A stretch of DNA of 64,000 nucleotides from Bifidobacterium sp. ESL0728 (GCF_029392015.1 NZ_CP113925.1:744001-808000); one strand, 5' to 3'; shown: positions 1 to 9,208, counted from the first letter of the stretch. Program-made: numbers and translations. The notes: generated by a model from the sequence alone, not told the origin.

Positions 1-84
1 ATTGCTTTTATTGGCAAGTACTTTGCTTTGAATCGTTCTGAATGCTCTTCTTTGAGACAACGATTCCGTGATTTTTAATACCGA

Positions 85-125
85 TAGCGGCAAAGCGCAC
101 GTCCATTCCGTGTTCTTTGCCGCTA
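85..125. terminator. Candidate hairpin downstream of the cupin gene
   Basis: An 11-bp perfect inverted repeat (tagcggcaaag at 85-95, ctttgccgcta at 115-125) lies just beyond the 3' end of the minus-strand cupin gene. No clean T-run follows on the minus strand, so its role as a terminator is uncertain. Bases 1-84 hold no gene that I can support. Confidence 0.35.
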
Positions 126-151
126 CCGTTTACTGTTTCTAAATGTTCTTC

Positions 152-895
152 TTATTCGAGCGTAAAGCCGTCGAAGGTGAAGCCGGGGCTCACCACGCAC
201 GAGACCAGCGCGTCGCCTTTGCCGGGCACGGTGCGCTGCCAGCAGCCTTCGGGAATGACCACTTGGCCGATCGGCGTTGCTGCGGAAGCGATTGAGGGAT
301 CAGCTGCTGCGTTCAAAGTTGCTGTAGAACCGCTTGTTGTGCCCGAGACGGTTTCAATTTCGTTGCCTTTGGTTTCTGGTGAATGTGCTGTAGATGTTGT
401 GACATCGCTTGTCGAATAGGTAGAGGTGAGGCCTTGCCCGAGCGTATAGAGCGTGCGTCCGGATTCGTCGGCCGGAGCGTCGCCGTACCCGCCCAACTCG
501 AGGCCGACGGTGGCCGGCCCGTGCCAAAGCCAGATTTCCGTGGCGTCCACCTTGTGCCAGGCGCTTGCGTCGCCCTCCGCGAGCAGGAAGTAAATCAGTG
601 AGGCCAGCGGTCGGCCTTCCGTCGCCTTCATTGATTCCAGGTCGTCGGCTGTTGCCGCGTATGTGTTATCGGAATGTGATACGTCGGTATCACTGGAATC
701 TGCCGACGCTGCCTTAGTGCCAATGCCGCGTTGCGCGTCCCCACGTTCCGCTGCCTGCTTTGTCGCTGTACCCGCCGCAGCCTGCAGACTCAGCCATGTC
801 TGCCGGTACCATCCGCCTTCCGGATGCGCCTCAAGGTCCAGCGCCTTGACCACATGCTGCGCGTACTCGCTCATATCCTCAAATGCAACGCTCAT
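152..895 (-). CDS. Cupin-superfamily protein (DUF985-like) with low-complexity inserts
   Basis: 247 aa. Recognisable DUF985 (cupin_5) blocks are PEGGWYRQTW at residues 25-34, SAWHKVDATEIWLWHG at 111-126, VVIPEGCWQ at 212-220 and VSPGFTFDGF at 235-244; the His residues in the second block are the usual metal-ligand region of the cupin barrel. Family members are commonly about 160 aa. The extra length comes from two Ser/Thr/Ala-rich, probably disordered inserts at about residues 38-92 and 158-208, which interrupt the barrel between conserved strands. The biochemical role of DUF985 proteins is unknown. It follows radA on the same strand after 73 bp, so the two may be co-transcribed. Confidence 0.8.
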   Translation of the reverse strand: MSVAFEDMSEYAQHVVKALDLEAHPEGGWYRQTWLSLQAAAGTATKQAAERGDAQRGIGTKAASADSSDTDVSHSDNTYAATADDLESMKATEGRPLASLIYFLLAEGDASAWHKVDATEIWLWHGPATVGLELGGYGDAPADESGRTLYTLGQGLTSTYSTSDVTTSTAHSPETKGNEIETVSGTTSGSTATLNAAADPSIASAATPIGQVVIPEGCWQRTVPGKGDALVSCVVSPGFTFDGFTLE

Positions 896-968
896 TATTA
901 CTCCTTATTTATATTTGGTTCAAGTGAAAGACTGTTAGGGTCTCACTTATGTGGCTGAATTCGATTCG

Positions 969-2393
969 TTATCTTCCTTTGGAAACGCCCAACGCATCGA
1001 GGGCGTTGCGCAGGGACGAGACCTCTACGATTTCCAAGCCCTTGACGGCCTTGATACCGCGACGGCCGCGATGAGTGGGGACCACGGCTCGGGTGAAGCC
1101 GAGGCGTGCGGCCTCGTTGAGTCGATGGGAAAGTTGGGGGACAGGGCGCACCTGACCGGTCAGGGAAATCTCGCCCATGGCGCAGGTGGTGCGGGCGATG
1201 GGTTTGCTGGTGGCGGCGCTCGCCAATGCGGCGACAATGGCGAGATCGCAGGCCGGTTCCTTGGCCAGTCCGCCGGCAATGGTTGAAACGTAAAGGTCGT
1301 TGGCCAAAAGGTTCACGCGGCCGTGGCGATACAAAACCGCCGAAAGCATGGCGAGCCTGTTGGAATCGATGCCATTAGTATTACGTCTTGGTGTCGGCAG
1401 AACGGATTTCGTAACGAGCGCCTGCACTTCGATCGGCAGACTGCGGTGGCCGTCGAGTGTGAACGTGACACAGGTGCCTTCGACCGGCGCGTCTTCTGTC
1501 GAAAGGAACAGGCCGGACGGGTCGCTGACCTCTTCGATACCGTCGCCGCTCATGTCGAAGCAACCCACCTCGTCGGTCGGCCCGAAGCGGTTCTTGGCCG
1601 CGTGCAGCAGACGCAACGCGGTCTGCGAATCGCCCTCGAACTGGCAGACCACATCCACCAGATGCTCGAGCGTGCGGGGGCCGGCGATGGAGCCGTCCTT
1701 GGTGACATGGCCTACCAGCATCACCGGAATATCAAGCGTTTTGGCGGTGTCGATCAGCGCGCTGGCGACTTCGCGTACCTGCGTGGAACCGCCGGAGATG
1801 CCATCGACGTCTTGCGAGACGATGGTCTGCGCGGAATCGACGATTGCGAGGCTCGGCTTCTCCTGCTCGATCAGGCCGAGCACGGTGGCGAGGTCGGTGG
1901 TGGCGGCCAGCAGCAGGTTGCCTTCCATGGCATTGATACGTGAGGCTCGCATACGCACCTGCGCCTGTGATTCCTCGCCGGATATATAAAGGACTGATTT
2001 TTTGGGATGATTTCGTGCCACATTTCCCGCGGTTTCAAGCAACAGTGTCGACTTGCCGATTCCCGGTTCGCCGGCGACCAACACGACCGAACCCGGCACA
2101 ATGCCGCCGCCCAGCACGCGGTCGAACTCGTCGAAGCCGGTAGGAATCCTCTTGACACTGTCGGTCGAGATTTCCGTGATCGGCTTGGCTGCGGCGCTGC
2201 CCGTCATGACGGCGGAACTGGCCTTCGTGCGCGAGGTGCGTCCTGGCGCGGCGGTGCGCGACGCGGCGGCAGGCCGGGCCTCGTGGAATTCCTCGATGGT
2301 GCCCCACGCACCGCATTCGGGGCAGCGCCCGTACCATTTCACGCCGTTCCAGCCGCACTCCGAGCAGACGTACTGTGTCGCATTCTTTGCCAT
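969..2393 (-). CDS. radA: DNA repair protein RadA
   Basis: 474 aa from the ATG at 2393; an upstream in-frame start at 2429 would add 12 non-conserved residues. RadA is a RecA-like ATPase that acts as a branch-migration helicase in recombinational repair. Visible features are a four-Cys zinc finger (C10, C13, C24, C27), Walker A GEPGIGKST at 108-116, a Walker B-like strand ending in D at about 181-190, the RadA-specific KNRFG motif at 267-271, and a C-terminal Lon-protease-like domain. An Ala/Ser/Thr-rich linker at 38-70 separates finger and ATPase. The protein has normal length and is ordinary for Actinobacteria. Confidence 0.95.
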   Translation of the reverse strand: MAKNATQYVCSECGWNGVKWYGRCPECGAWGTIEEFHEARPAAASRTAAPGRTSRTKASSAVMTGSAAAKPITEISTDSVKRIPTGFDEFDRVLGGGIVPGSVVLVAGEPGIGKSTLLLETAGNVARNHPKKSVLYISGEESQAQVRMRASRINAMEGNLLLAATTDLATVLGLIEQEKPSLAIVDSAQTIVSQDVDGISGGSTQVREVASALIDTAKTLDIPVMLVGHVTKDGSIAGPRTLEHLVDVVCQFEGDSQTALRLLHAAKNRFGPTDEVGCFDMSGDGIEEVSDPSGLFLSTEDAPVEGTCVTFTLDGHRSLPIEVQALVTKSVLPTPRRNTNGIDSNRLAMLSAVLYRHGRVNLLANDLYVSTIAGGLAKEPACDLAIVAALASAATSKPIARTTCAMGEISLTGQVRPVPQLSHRLNEAARLGFTRAVVPTHRGRRGIKAVKGLEIVEVSSLRNALDALGVSKGR

Positions 2394-2447
2394 GATGCCG
2401 ACGCTAGCCAATTTCGCCGACAAGAGCAAGTCCTTTCAAGATTGAGA

Positions 2448-2525
2448 CTCACACTAACCCATGGTTACCAAATGAAACCGTACGAATTCCGACCGTATCT
2501 TTTGGTAACCATGGGTTAGTGTGAG
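2448..2525. repeat. Perfect 25-bp inverted repeat between radA and the next gene
   Basis: Arms at 2448-2472 and 2501-2525 are exact reverse complements (core tggttaccaaa / tttggtaacca) with a 28-nt spacer. The element lies in the divergent intergenic region, directly upstream of a TATAAT hexamer at 2528-2533, so it overlaps the -35 region of a rightward promoter. It could be an operator, an RNA hairpin, or a small mobile-element remnant. No T-run follows either arm, so a terminator is unlikely. Confidence 0.85.
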
Positions 2526-2527
2526 CC

Positions 2528-2533
2528 TATAAT
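2528..2533 (+). promoter_or_regulatory. -10 hexamer TATAAT
   Basis: A perfect -10 box immediately right of the 25-bp inverted repeat. The -35 position would fall inside the right arm (TTGGTA at 2502-2507 is the nearest match, with a long 20-bp spacer). It would drive the gene at 2689 with a leader of about 150 nt in which I see no ORF. Confidence 0.45.
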
Positions 2534-2688
2534 TTCCATTTGCCAAGCTGGGGATTGTAAATCCATTTTTCGTGGAGATGACCGGCGGAATAATCATCTT
2601 GCCAAGTGCCAAATCGTAGTAATCCAAGCGCGATGCAACGACCCGTCCGATAACGCCAGCGTCAGCACGATGTGAAATAATTGCGGTT

Positions 2689-3309
2689 ATGTCGACTCAA
2701 CAAAGGTATTCTTCTTCCCATGGCAAATTGATTGCGGTCGTGGTCGCGGCTGCGGTGGTAATCGTGCTTGCCTTGCTTTCAGCGTTTGTCTGGCCGGGCT
2801 GGGCGATGAACAAGTCGGCCAGTGAAGAGCAGAAACAGCAGCAGACGACGTCCGCCAAGCCGCAACCCACCACGCCGAGCATCAAGGCCAAGGAATTGCC
2901 GCAGGATGCCACTCCGTTGCTGAAGGCGATGCCCGATAGCGTTCTCAACTTTGCGCGTACGGAATCCGCTCCAAGCGCCAACTGGACTTCCGCTTCGCCG
3001 CTGGAGGAGTACACCCTCACTTATTCGACAGGGAACATGGCCAAAGACATCACCCTTGTGGTGGCGCAATGGTCTGGCAACGACACGGCGAAAACCCAGT
3101 ACGACACGCTGACCGGTGCGCTCAAAGGCACCGATGTGGCCAGCGGCGATGTCAAGGTTTCCGGCAATGCCACTGGCAAATACGTGGTCAAGACTAGTGA
3201 CGACAAGAGCAAGACGGCCACGGCGATTTGGCAGAATGATACCGTCGTCTTCCAAGCCACAGGTCCCAAGGATTCGATTCAGCGGTTCTATTCGAAATTC
3301 CCGCTTTAG
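2689..3309 (+). CDS. Membrane-anchored hypothetical protein
   Basis: 206 aa. A short basic N-terminus is followed by one hydrophobic segment (about residues 14-38), a Gln/Thr/Pro-rich linker (about 45-68) and an extracytoplasmic domain of about 140 residues ending in RFYSKFPL. The layout is that of a signal-anchor protein with a soluble external domain. No enzyme motif or lipobox is visible. I do not recognise the family. There is no clear ribosome binding site before the ATG. Confidence 0.75.
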   Translation: MSTQQRYSSSHGKLIAVVVAAAVVIVLALLSAFVWPGWAMNKSASEEQKQQQTTSAKPQPTTPSIKAKELPQDATPLLKAMPDSVLNFARTESAPSANWTSASPLEEYTLTYSTGNMAKDITLVVAQWSGNDTAKTQYDTLTGALKGTDVASGDVKVSGNATGKYVVKTSDDKSKTATAIWQNDTVVFQATGPKDSIQRFYSKFPL

Positions 3310-3471
3310 ACCGAAATCCCGCGTAACAAGCGTCTCGAATAGTCCAAGTTAATCTGTTTTTGTACGATTTGCGTTTGGTCGCCAAAAATTAGTGACATGG
3401 CGTTTTAAGTCGGCAAGAGCGAGTAAGATAAGTCAAGTTGCAAACTTACAGTCAAGGATTGGAGGCTTCAG

Positions 3472-3561
3472 ATGGGTTCTGTCATCAAGAAGCGCCGCAA
3501 GCGGATGAGCAAGAAGAAGCACCGCAAACTGCTGCGTAAGACTCGTCATCAGCGCAAGTAG
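3472..3561 (+). CDS. Small ribosomal subunit protein bS22
   Basis: 29 codons, starting [17 protein letters not shown] and almost entirely Lys/Arg. This is the actinobacterial bS22 ribosomal peptide (AURKAIP1/COX24-like), which binds the 30S subunit near the decoding region. A good Shine-Dalgarno (ggagg, about 3461-3465) precedes the ATG and a strong terminator follows within 20 bp. Mycobacterial homologues are about 33 aa, so the length is close to normal. Confidence 0.93.
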   Translation: MGSVIKKRRKRMSKKKHRKLLRKTRHQRK

Positions 3562-3578
3562 TATCAAGCTTTTTTACG

Positions 3579-3617
3579 AAGGTCCGGGGTCGTTTGGCTC
3601 CGGACCTTTTGTTTTTT
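3579..3617 (+). terminator. Rho-independent terminator of bS22
   Basis: Stem aaggtccgg / ccggacctt with a loop of about 14 nt, followed by ttttgtttttt. Confidence 0.9.
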
Positions 3618-3697
3618 ATCACCATCCCGTCTTCAGGAAGCTGCGAAATGGTGATCTTATGGGGTGAACTCCAACGTCGTATTTCCAATTCAATGTT

Positions 3698-3901
3698 GCG
3701 TTTGCGACGCTGGTAGCGTGACTGGTGTCGTGAACGCAACTTGTTGTTGCGGATGCGACTGTAGGAGTGTGACTGGTGTCGCAAACGCAAGTTGTTATTG
3801 CGGATGCGACGGTAGCGGTGTGGTTTGCGTCGCGTTTACGATCGAATGTTGCGTTTGTGTCGCATACTGTCGCTTGAGCGTCACAAATCCAATCACAAGA
3901 T
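3698..3901. repeat. 51-bp tandem repeat array, four degenerate units
   Basis: Units at 3698-3748, 3749-3799, 3800-3850 and 3851-3901, all exactly 51 bp. Units 1-3 share gcg..tgcgac, ggtagcg/gagtgtg and tgttgtt-like blocks; unit 4 is weaker. The array fills most of the 470-bp gap between bS22 and tpx. Because 51 is a multiple of three, reading frames stay open on both strands across it, but neither frame has a convincing start. Confidence 0.8.
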
Positions 3902-4031
3902 GCGGTTTGGGGCACATCGCCGGTAGTAGACGTTTCGAAGTGGAAGTCTGATATGTGGCAAAGCGCGTGATGTTGCTATCACGTAGCGTAAAACACTGGC
4001 ATATTGGCCTGTTTCGTGAAACCATGAAGAC

Positions 4032-4535
4032 ATGGCACAAATAACTTTGGGTGGTGCGCCCACTCGCACCGTAGGAAATCTCCCCGCCGTCGGCTCCAAG
4101 GCCCCGGCTTTCTCCATCGCCGATGGCGATCTCAACGATTTCGGCCTCGACAAGTTCGCCGGTCGCAAAGTCATTCTGAACATCTTCCCGTCGCTTGACA
4201 CGGACGTCTGCTCGATGTCGGTGCGCAAGTTCAACAAGATGGCCGAAGATCTCGATGACGTCACTGTCGTCTGCATCTCCAAGGATCTGCCGTTCGCGCA
4301 GGCCCGATTCTGCGGCGCCGAAGGTATCAAGAACGTCGTCACCGGTTCCGCCTTCCGTTCCTCGTTCGGCGAGGACTACGGCGTGACCATTGCCGACGGT
4401 GGTATGCGCGGCTTGCTTTCACGTGCGGTCGTCGTGGTTGATGCCGACGGCAACGTCGCATATACGCAACAGGTTCCCGAGATTCACGACGAGCCCGACT
4501 ACGATGCCGCTCGCAAGGCGGTCGAAGCGTTGTAA
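4032..4535 (+). CDS. tpx: Thiol peroxidase Tpx
   Basis: 167 aa, full length. An atypical 2-Cys peroxiredoxin that reduces H2O2 and alkyl hydroperoxides using thioredoxin. The peroxidatic Cys60 lies in SLDTDVCSMS and the resolving Cys94 in ARFCGAEG, the spacing expected for Tpx. It is transcribed alone and ends at a strong hairpin. It fits with the respiratory genes at the right end of the window as oxygen-stress defence. Confidence 0.96.
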   Translation: MAQITLGGAPTRTVGNLPAVGSKAPAFSIADGDLNDFGLDKFAGRKVILNIFPSLDTDVCSMSVRKFNKMAEDLDDVTVVCISKDLPFAQARFCGAEGIKNVVTGSAFRSSFGEDYGVTIADGGMRGLLSRAVVVVDADGNVAYTQQVPEIHDEPDYDAARKAVEAL

Positions 4536-4584
4536 TAAGCGAAATGGCCGGTTGCTCCAGCATTTAGGAGCTCAAATTGGCACG

Positions 4585-4637
4585 CAGGAGATTTACGACG
4601 CTGGGAAACCAATAAGCGTCGTAAATCTCCTGTTTTC
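4585..4637 (+). terminator. Terminator of tpx
   Basis: A perfect 18-bp stem (4585-4602 with 4615-4632, core aggagatttacgacgct) with a 12-nt loop, followed by ttttcgttt. Confidence 0.85.
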
Positions 4638-4742
4638 GTTTGTTGAGGTGTGGTTTGCGACACTGGGTGTTTCCATGCATCGCGTGTCTCACATATTTGT
4701 TATCGGATGATGTCGATTCAGTCTCACAGACGAAAATAGAAG

Positions 4743-4780
4743 ACCGGCACGCATTGCAGATTAAGCAGTTGCGTGCCGGT
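4743..4780. terminator. Hairpin downstream of rpiA, possibly bidirectional
   Basis: Stem accggcacgc (4743-4752) with gcgtgccggt (4771-4780). On the minus strand it is followed by cttctatttt, suitable for terminating rpiA. Confidence 0.6.
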
Positions 4781-4806
4781 TCTTATTTGCTAACTGAAAT
4801 CGGTCG

Positions 4807-4866
4807 GAATCAGCTAAAATCAACTAGAATCAGCCGGAATTTGCCGGAATCAGCCGGAATCGGATT
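4807..4866. repeat. Six-copy 10-bp tandem repeat
   Basis: Consensus gaatcagccg: units gaatcagcta, aaatcaacta, gaatcagccg, gaatttgccg, gaatcagccg, gaatcggatt. It lies 21 bp beyond the rpiA stop codon, between the gene and its candidate terminator. Confidence 0.8.
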
Positions 4867-4887
4867 CCAGCTTCGGCTGCCCTCGAA

Positions 4888-5586
4888 TCAGTTCTCCGAA
4901 ACGGTCAAGATACGCGGGCCGTTCGGGTTGCCGACGATGACCTTGTCCACGCGGTTGAGGAAGAGGCCGTGCTCCACCACGCCGACCGTGTTGATGAGGT
5001 CTTCGGCGAGATCCTGCGGATGGTCGATGCGCTCGAGGTGCAGGTCGACGACGTAATTGTTCTCGTCGGTGCGTACGTCGGTGCCGTCGGCGTTCTTGCG
5101 CAGGGTCGGCTTGTAGCCCTTGGCTTCGAATTTCTTGATGACATGGCCCGCGCCGAAGGGGATGACCTCGACGGGAAGCGGGAACTTGCCGATGGTGTCG
5201 ACCACCTTGGATTCGTCGACGATCCAGATGTTGTAGTTGGAGTTCTCGTTGACGATCTTCTCCCAGAGCAGGGCCGCGCCGCCGCCCTTGATGCCGTTGA
5301 AGTTCTTGTCCACTTCGTCTGCGCCGTCGATGGTCAGGTCGATGTGGTCCACATCGTCGATGTCGACGATCTTGATGCCGTAACCTTCGGCCTGCTTGGC
5401 GGTGCGCCGGGAGGTCGTCACGCCAGTGAACTTGAGGCCTTCCTCCTGCGTGCGGCGGCCGAGCTCGTCGACCAGGAAGCGCACGGTCGAACCGGTGCCG
5501 AGGCCCGCGATCATGCCGTCCTTGATGAACTTGGCACCTTCGATGCCGGCCGCCTTTTTCAGTGCGTCTTGTTCATTCTTATCCAT
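4888..5586 (-). CDS. rpiA: Ribose-5-phosphate isomerase A
   Basis: 232 aa. Interconverts ribose-5-phosphate and ribulose-5-phosphate, needed in the bifid shunt and for nucleotide synthesis. Motifs: GLGTGSTV near residues 28-35 (phosphate binding), DGADEVD at 87-93, [11 protein letters not shown] at 100-110 with the catalytic Glu, and DESK at 124-127. Full length, with an aaaggag Shine-Dalgarno before the ATG. It lies about 107 bp downstream of the RNase H-like gene on the same strand. Confidence 0.96.
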   Translation of the reverse strand: MDKNEQDALKKAAGIEGAKFIKDGMIAGLGTGSTVRFLVDELGRRTQEEGLKFTGVTTSRRTAKQAEGYGIKIVDIDDVDHIDLTIDGADEVDKNFNGIKGGGAALLWEKIVNENSNYNIWIVDESKVVDTIGKFPLPVEVIPFGAGHVIKKFEAKGYKPTLRKNADGTDVRTDENNYVVDLHLERIDHPQDLAEDLINTVGVVEHGLFLNRVDKVIVGNPNGPRILTVSEN

Positions 5587-5693
5587 TCGTACTCCTTTAA
5601 AGGTCTTAGCCCTGTCATGTAGTGACGAGCGTCATTTTCCATAGTATCGGTGTTCCAATACTTTTGTTGTTGTTCGGATTTTGTTCGTTTCTC

Positions 5694-7301
5694 TCACTTG
5701 CCAGCGTTGTTAGCGATAAGGAACGGGGCATTACTCAGCACAATCGTGCCGTCTCCGGCCACATAACCATCGACGGCAATGACCCCGCGGATGTGGCGAG
5801 GCATGCCGTTATAGGTGGGGCTGGTCTGCGGTGCGGGGAAGAAGCGTATGGGTCCGCTCACGCTCAGTCCGCTGGGCAGATACTCCGGTTCCGGATTTGC
5901 TTGCGCTCTTCCGTTCTGCATGGGCTCGGGCTTCTTCGGAATCTCGGGAGCTTTTAGGGCTATCGTGGCCGTTGCACCGTCATTCGACTGTTTCGTTTTG
6001 GACGATTCCGTAGATTCGACAGGCTTGGCGGATTCGTCATCTGTTACCTTGTTTTCGGTGTCGTCATTGTCGGAGCCGTCAGCAGCGTTGGCATCGTTGC
6101 TGCTCTTGTTGTTAGGCGTTGTGCCTGCTTCATCCGTTTCATTGCTGTCCGTCCCACCTTCAGAAGAGGTATTGCCTGCTGGCTGCTGGGTTTTTGAAGT
6201 GGACGTTGCGGCTGGATGCCCAGGCTGGGTTTGGGCAGTTGTTTTTGCGGCGGGCAATTCAGTTTCGGCGGCGACGGTATGGTTTCTGTTGGCAGGAATG
6301 GTGATATCATCACCGACCTGTGACGCACTGAAATCGGGATGTGAGCGCACAGTGTGGCCATTGGTGTGAGATCCGCTTGCATCGCTGTTTTCGCGATGGT
6401 TGTTATTCTCATCCGTTGTCTTGTCGTTTTCGGCCGCCCCACGATGCTCTACTGTCGGCTTGTGGTGGTTGAAATCATAATCGGGTACTCCTTCGGGTTC
6501 GGTGAGCCGTTCGGAAAGCGTAGTTTTGCCGGCATTTTGGCTGCCGGCGGGGCTGTTTTCGTTTCCGCTCGCGATTTGATTTTCGTCGGTATCGTCGCTA
6601 TTTTCGGTATTTTGACCGGAGTTCGAAGTCTGGTTTTCGTTACCTTCGGAATCGTCTGAATTATCACTGTCGCCATCGCCTGGCTCAGCGCCGCGCCCGA
6701 GATGATATTGTTCCTCGGTGATTTTGCCGTTGATGAGCATTTTGGCATCGGCGGGGATATCCACGCCCTTGGCGTACGGCGAGGCAAGCAACGACTGCCA
6801 GCCCTCCAGCGGCAGGTAGCCGTCCTTGACTCCGCTGCGTGCGTCGCCGGAGTAGGTGTGGGCGAGGTCGTCGACCTTCTCGTTGCCGGGATTGCCGTTG
6901 TGACCCTTGACCCAGACGAATTTCACCGGCCCTTGGCGGCGGCTGATTTCGGCGTCGATGGCCTTGATGAGCGGAGCGTTTTTGACCGGCTTCTTCTGCG
7001 AGTTCCTCCAGCCGTTCTTCTTCCAACCCCTGACCCATGTGGTCGAGCAGTTGATGGCGTACTGCGAGTCGGTCTCGATGGTCAGCGGTTCGGCTCCGCG
7101 GTGCGCCCGCAGCGCCTCAAGCACCGCGCACAGCTCGCCGATCTGGTTGGTGCCGTTGGTGGCGCCGCCCGCATCGCTGTCGCCGTCGTGCTGATGCCCG
7201 TCCGTGCGAGCCGCATTCGTTGCGTGATCCGCCCAAGCCCAGCCCATTGGCCCGTTCGGGTTGCCGAGTGCGCTGCCGTCCGTTGAAACCGTAATAGTCA
7301 T
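5694..7301 (-). CDS. RNase HI-domain protein with long low-complexity tail
   Basis: 535 aa from the ATG at 7301; a GTG at 7325 would add eight residues. Residues 1-150 are an RNase H type 1 domain with the acidic set D8 (STDGS), E56 (QIGEL), D78 (ETDSQ) and the KGHNGNPGNEKVDDLA segment (H134, D144/D145), so cleavage of RNA in RNA/DNA hybrids is plausible. About 300 residues of Asn/Asp/Ser/Thr/Glu-rich, probably disordered sequence follow. The last 65 residues (around GPIRFFPAPQTSP and HIRGVIAVDGYVAGDG) form a compact segment I do not recognise. Typical RNase HI is about 150 aa, so the tail is the unusual part. No signal peptide is visible. Confidence 0.82.
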   Translation of the reverse strand: MTITVSTDGSALGNPNGPMGWAWADHATNAARTDGHQHDGDSDAGGATNGTNQIGELCAVLEALRAHRGAEPLTIETDSQYAINCSTTWVRGWKKNGWRNSQKKPVKNAPLIKAIDAEISRRQGPVKFVWVKGHNGNPGNEKVDDLAHTYSGDARSGVKDGYLPLEGWQSLLASPYAKGVDIPADAKMLINGKITEEQYHLGRGAEPGDGDSDNSDDSEGNENQTSNSGQNTENSDDTDENQIASGNENSPAGSQNAGKTTLSERLTEPEGVPDYDFNHHKPTVEHRGAAENDKTTDENNNHRENSDASGSHTNGHTVRSHPDFSASQVGDDITIPANRNHTVAAETELPAAKTTAQTQPGHPAATSTSKTQQPAGNTSSEGGTDSNETDEAGTTPNNKSSNDANAADGSDNDDTENKVTDDESAKPVESTESSKTKQSNDGATATIALKAPEIPKKPEPMQNGRAQANPEPEYLPSGLSVSGPIRFFPAPQTSPTYNGMPRHIRGVIAVDGYVAGDGTIVLSNAPFLIANNAGK

Positions 7302-7445
7302 AGTTACCAGCCTACGTTTTGCCACCGAAATTAAAAGATAAATATAAAATCTATTTTATACATTTTGTTAAAATTTAGTTGAAAGTAAAGTGTGTTTTAT
7401 GCTCTGGAGACGTTTGAAAGTTTGGATTTGGACTGAAGCAAACGA

Positions 7446-7511
7446 AAGTCGGTAGATAGGTTTTTCGAAATGGCGGAATTCCGCCATTCCTATTTTCCTA
7501 TCTACCGACTT
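7446..7511 (-). terminator. Nested palindromic terminator of pgm
   Basis: Outer stem of 15 bp (7446-7460 with 7497-7511, aagtcggtagatagg) enclosing a perfect 20-bp palindrome at 7469-7488 (aatggcggaattccgccatt). It lies directly past the pgm stop codon on the minus strand. The unusual double structure makes a stable cruciform or hairpin. Confidence 0.75.
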
Positions 7512-7531
7512 GTGCGATGCTTTATGATGAA

Positions 7532-9208
7532 TTACTCGCCGAGTGCCTTGTCGACCACATCGGTGGCCTCGTCGAGCACCTTGTCGAGTGCCTCGGGGGA
7601 GACGAACGACTCGGCGTAGATCTTGTAGATGTTCTCGGTGCCGGAGGGGCGGGCGGCGAACCAGTTGTTCTTCGTGGTTACCTTGATACCGCCGATGGGC
7701 GCATCGTTGCCGGGGGCGCGGGTGAGCTTGGCGGTGATGTCCTCGCCGGCCAGCGTTGTAGCGCTGACGGATTCGGGGGAAAGGGCTGCGAACTTCTGCT
7801 TCTGTTCGAGTGTGGTCGGCGTATCGACGCGCTTGTACCAGCTTTCGCCGAACTTGGCGACCTGTTCCTGATGGAGTTGGGCCGGATTCTTGCCGGTTTT
7901 CGCGGTGATTTCCGCGGCGAGCAGGTCGGGGATGATGCCGTCCTTGTCGGTGGTCCATACGCGGCCGTCGCGACGCAGGAAGCTCATGCCGGAACTCTCT
8001 TCGCCGCCGAACGCGACCTTGCCGGTGAAGAGCGGATTGACGAACCACTTGAATCCAACCGGCACCTCGATAAGCGGGGCGCCGATGGAGGCGGCCACGC
8101 GGTCGATCAGCGAGGACGAGACCAGCGTCTTGCCTACGCCAGTGCCCTTGGGCCAGCCCGGACGTGCGCCGCCGAAGAGATAGGCGATGCACACGGCGAG
8201 GTAGTGGTTCGGGTTCATCACTCCCCAGTCGGGGCAGACGATGCCGTGGCGGTCGGCGTCGGGGTCAGTGCCGCCCACGAGATCGTACTTGCTCCACGCG
8301 CCGGCGTTGAGTTCGTCGACGAGGCCCTTCATCGCATACTGCGAGCTCGGGTCCATGCGGATCTTGCCATCGTGGTCGATGGTCATAAACCGCCAGGTCG
8401 GATCCACGTCGGGGCGCACCACGCCGATGTTGAGGCCGTACTTTTCATTGATGAGCGGCCAATAGTTGACCGAAGCGCCGCCGAGCGGATCGATGCCCAG
8501 GCGCACGCCGGAGGAACGGATGAGGTCGAAATCGATGACGTTGCCGAGGTCGGAAACGTAATGATCGCGGTAGTCGAAACGTTCGACCAGCGGGGACTTG
8601 ATGGCCTCGTCGTAGGGGACGCGCTTGACGTCGCGGAACGAGCCGAGCAAATCGTTGGCACGGTTGGCGATGGCTTCGGTCGCCTCGGCTGGGGCCGGAC
8701 CTCCGGTGACCGGGTCGTACTTGAAACCACCGTCGGTCGGCGGGTTGTGCGAAGGGGTCACCACGATGCCGTCGGCAAGGCCGTCGCCTTCAAAGCGCTG
8801 CGAACCATCGACCGCGCGGTTGTGGGTTAAGATGGCGTGCGAAATGACCGGGGTCGGCACGAAGTCATCGCGCGAATCGATGCGCACGGTCACGCCGTTC
8901 GCAACCAAAACCTCGATGGCCGTCTTCATCGCGGGGCCGGAAAGCGCGTGGGTGTCGCGTCCGAGATACAGCGGTCCGGTCACGCCTGCCTTCTTGCGGT
9001 ATTCGGCGATGGCCTGCGAAATCGCGACGATATGGGCTTCGTTGAACGAGGTCTTCAGCGACGAACCGCGGTGTCCGGAAGTGCCGAAGGAGACGCGTTG
9101 CGCCGGGTCGGTCGGGTCTGGGATGGCGTCATAGTATTTTCCGATGACCTCGTTGACGTCGATGAGGTCGGCTTGTGTGGCGGGTTTGCCCGCATTGTTT
9201 GCAACCAT
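7532..9208 (-). CDS. pgm: Phosphoglucomutase (alpha-D-glucose phosphate-specific)
   Basis: 558 aa from the ATG at 9208; an upstream start at 9274 would add 22 unconserved residues. Interconverts glucose-1-phosphate and glucose-6-phosphate, linking glycogen and UDP-sugar metabolism with the bifid shunt. Motifs: GTSGHRGSS at 42-50, the catalytic phosphoserine loop VVTPSHNPP with Ser153, the metal loop DPDADRHG, and a C-terminal phosphate-binding [11 protein letters not shown]. Full length, single gene, with its own terminator. Confidence 0.96.
   Translation of the reverse strand: MVANNAGKPATQADLIDVNEVIGKYYDAIPDPTDPAQRVSFGTSGHRGSSLKTSFNEAHIVAISQAIAEYRKKAGVTGPLYLGRDTHALSGPAMKTAIEVLVANGVTVRIDSRDDFVPTPVISHAILTHNRAVDGSQRFEGDGLADGIVVTPSHNPPTDGGFKYDPVTGGPAPAEATEAIANRANDLLGSFRDVKRVPYDEAIKSPLVERFDYRDHYVSDLGNVIDFDLIRSSGVRLGIDPLGGASVNYWPLINEKYGLNIGVVRPDVDPTWRFMTIDHDGKIRMDPSSQYAMKGLVDELNAGAWSKYDLVGGTDPDADRHGIVCPDWGVMNPNHYLAVCIAYLFGGARPGWPKGTGVGKTLVSSSLIDRVAASIGAPLIEVPVGFKWFVNPLFTGKVAFGGEESSGMSFLRRDGRVWTTDKDGIIPDLLAAEITAKTGKNPAQLHQEQVAKFGESWYKRVDTPTTLEQKQKFAALSPESVSATTLAGEDITAKLTRAPGNDAPIGGIKVTTKNNWFAARPSGTENIYKIYAESFVSPEALDKVLDEATDVVDKALGE

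Noticed and set aside
3619-3951. Cys-rich frames on both strands across the 51-bp array
   Set aside because: No ribosome binding site or typical start, both strands equally open because the period is a multiple of three; kept as a repeat, not as a gene.
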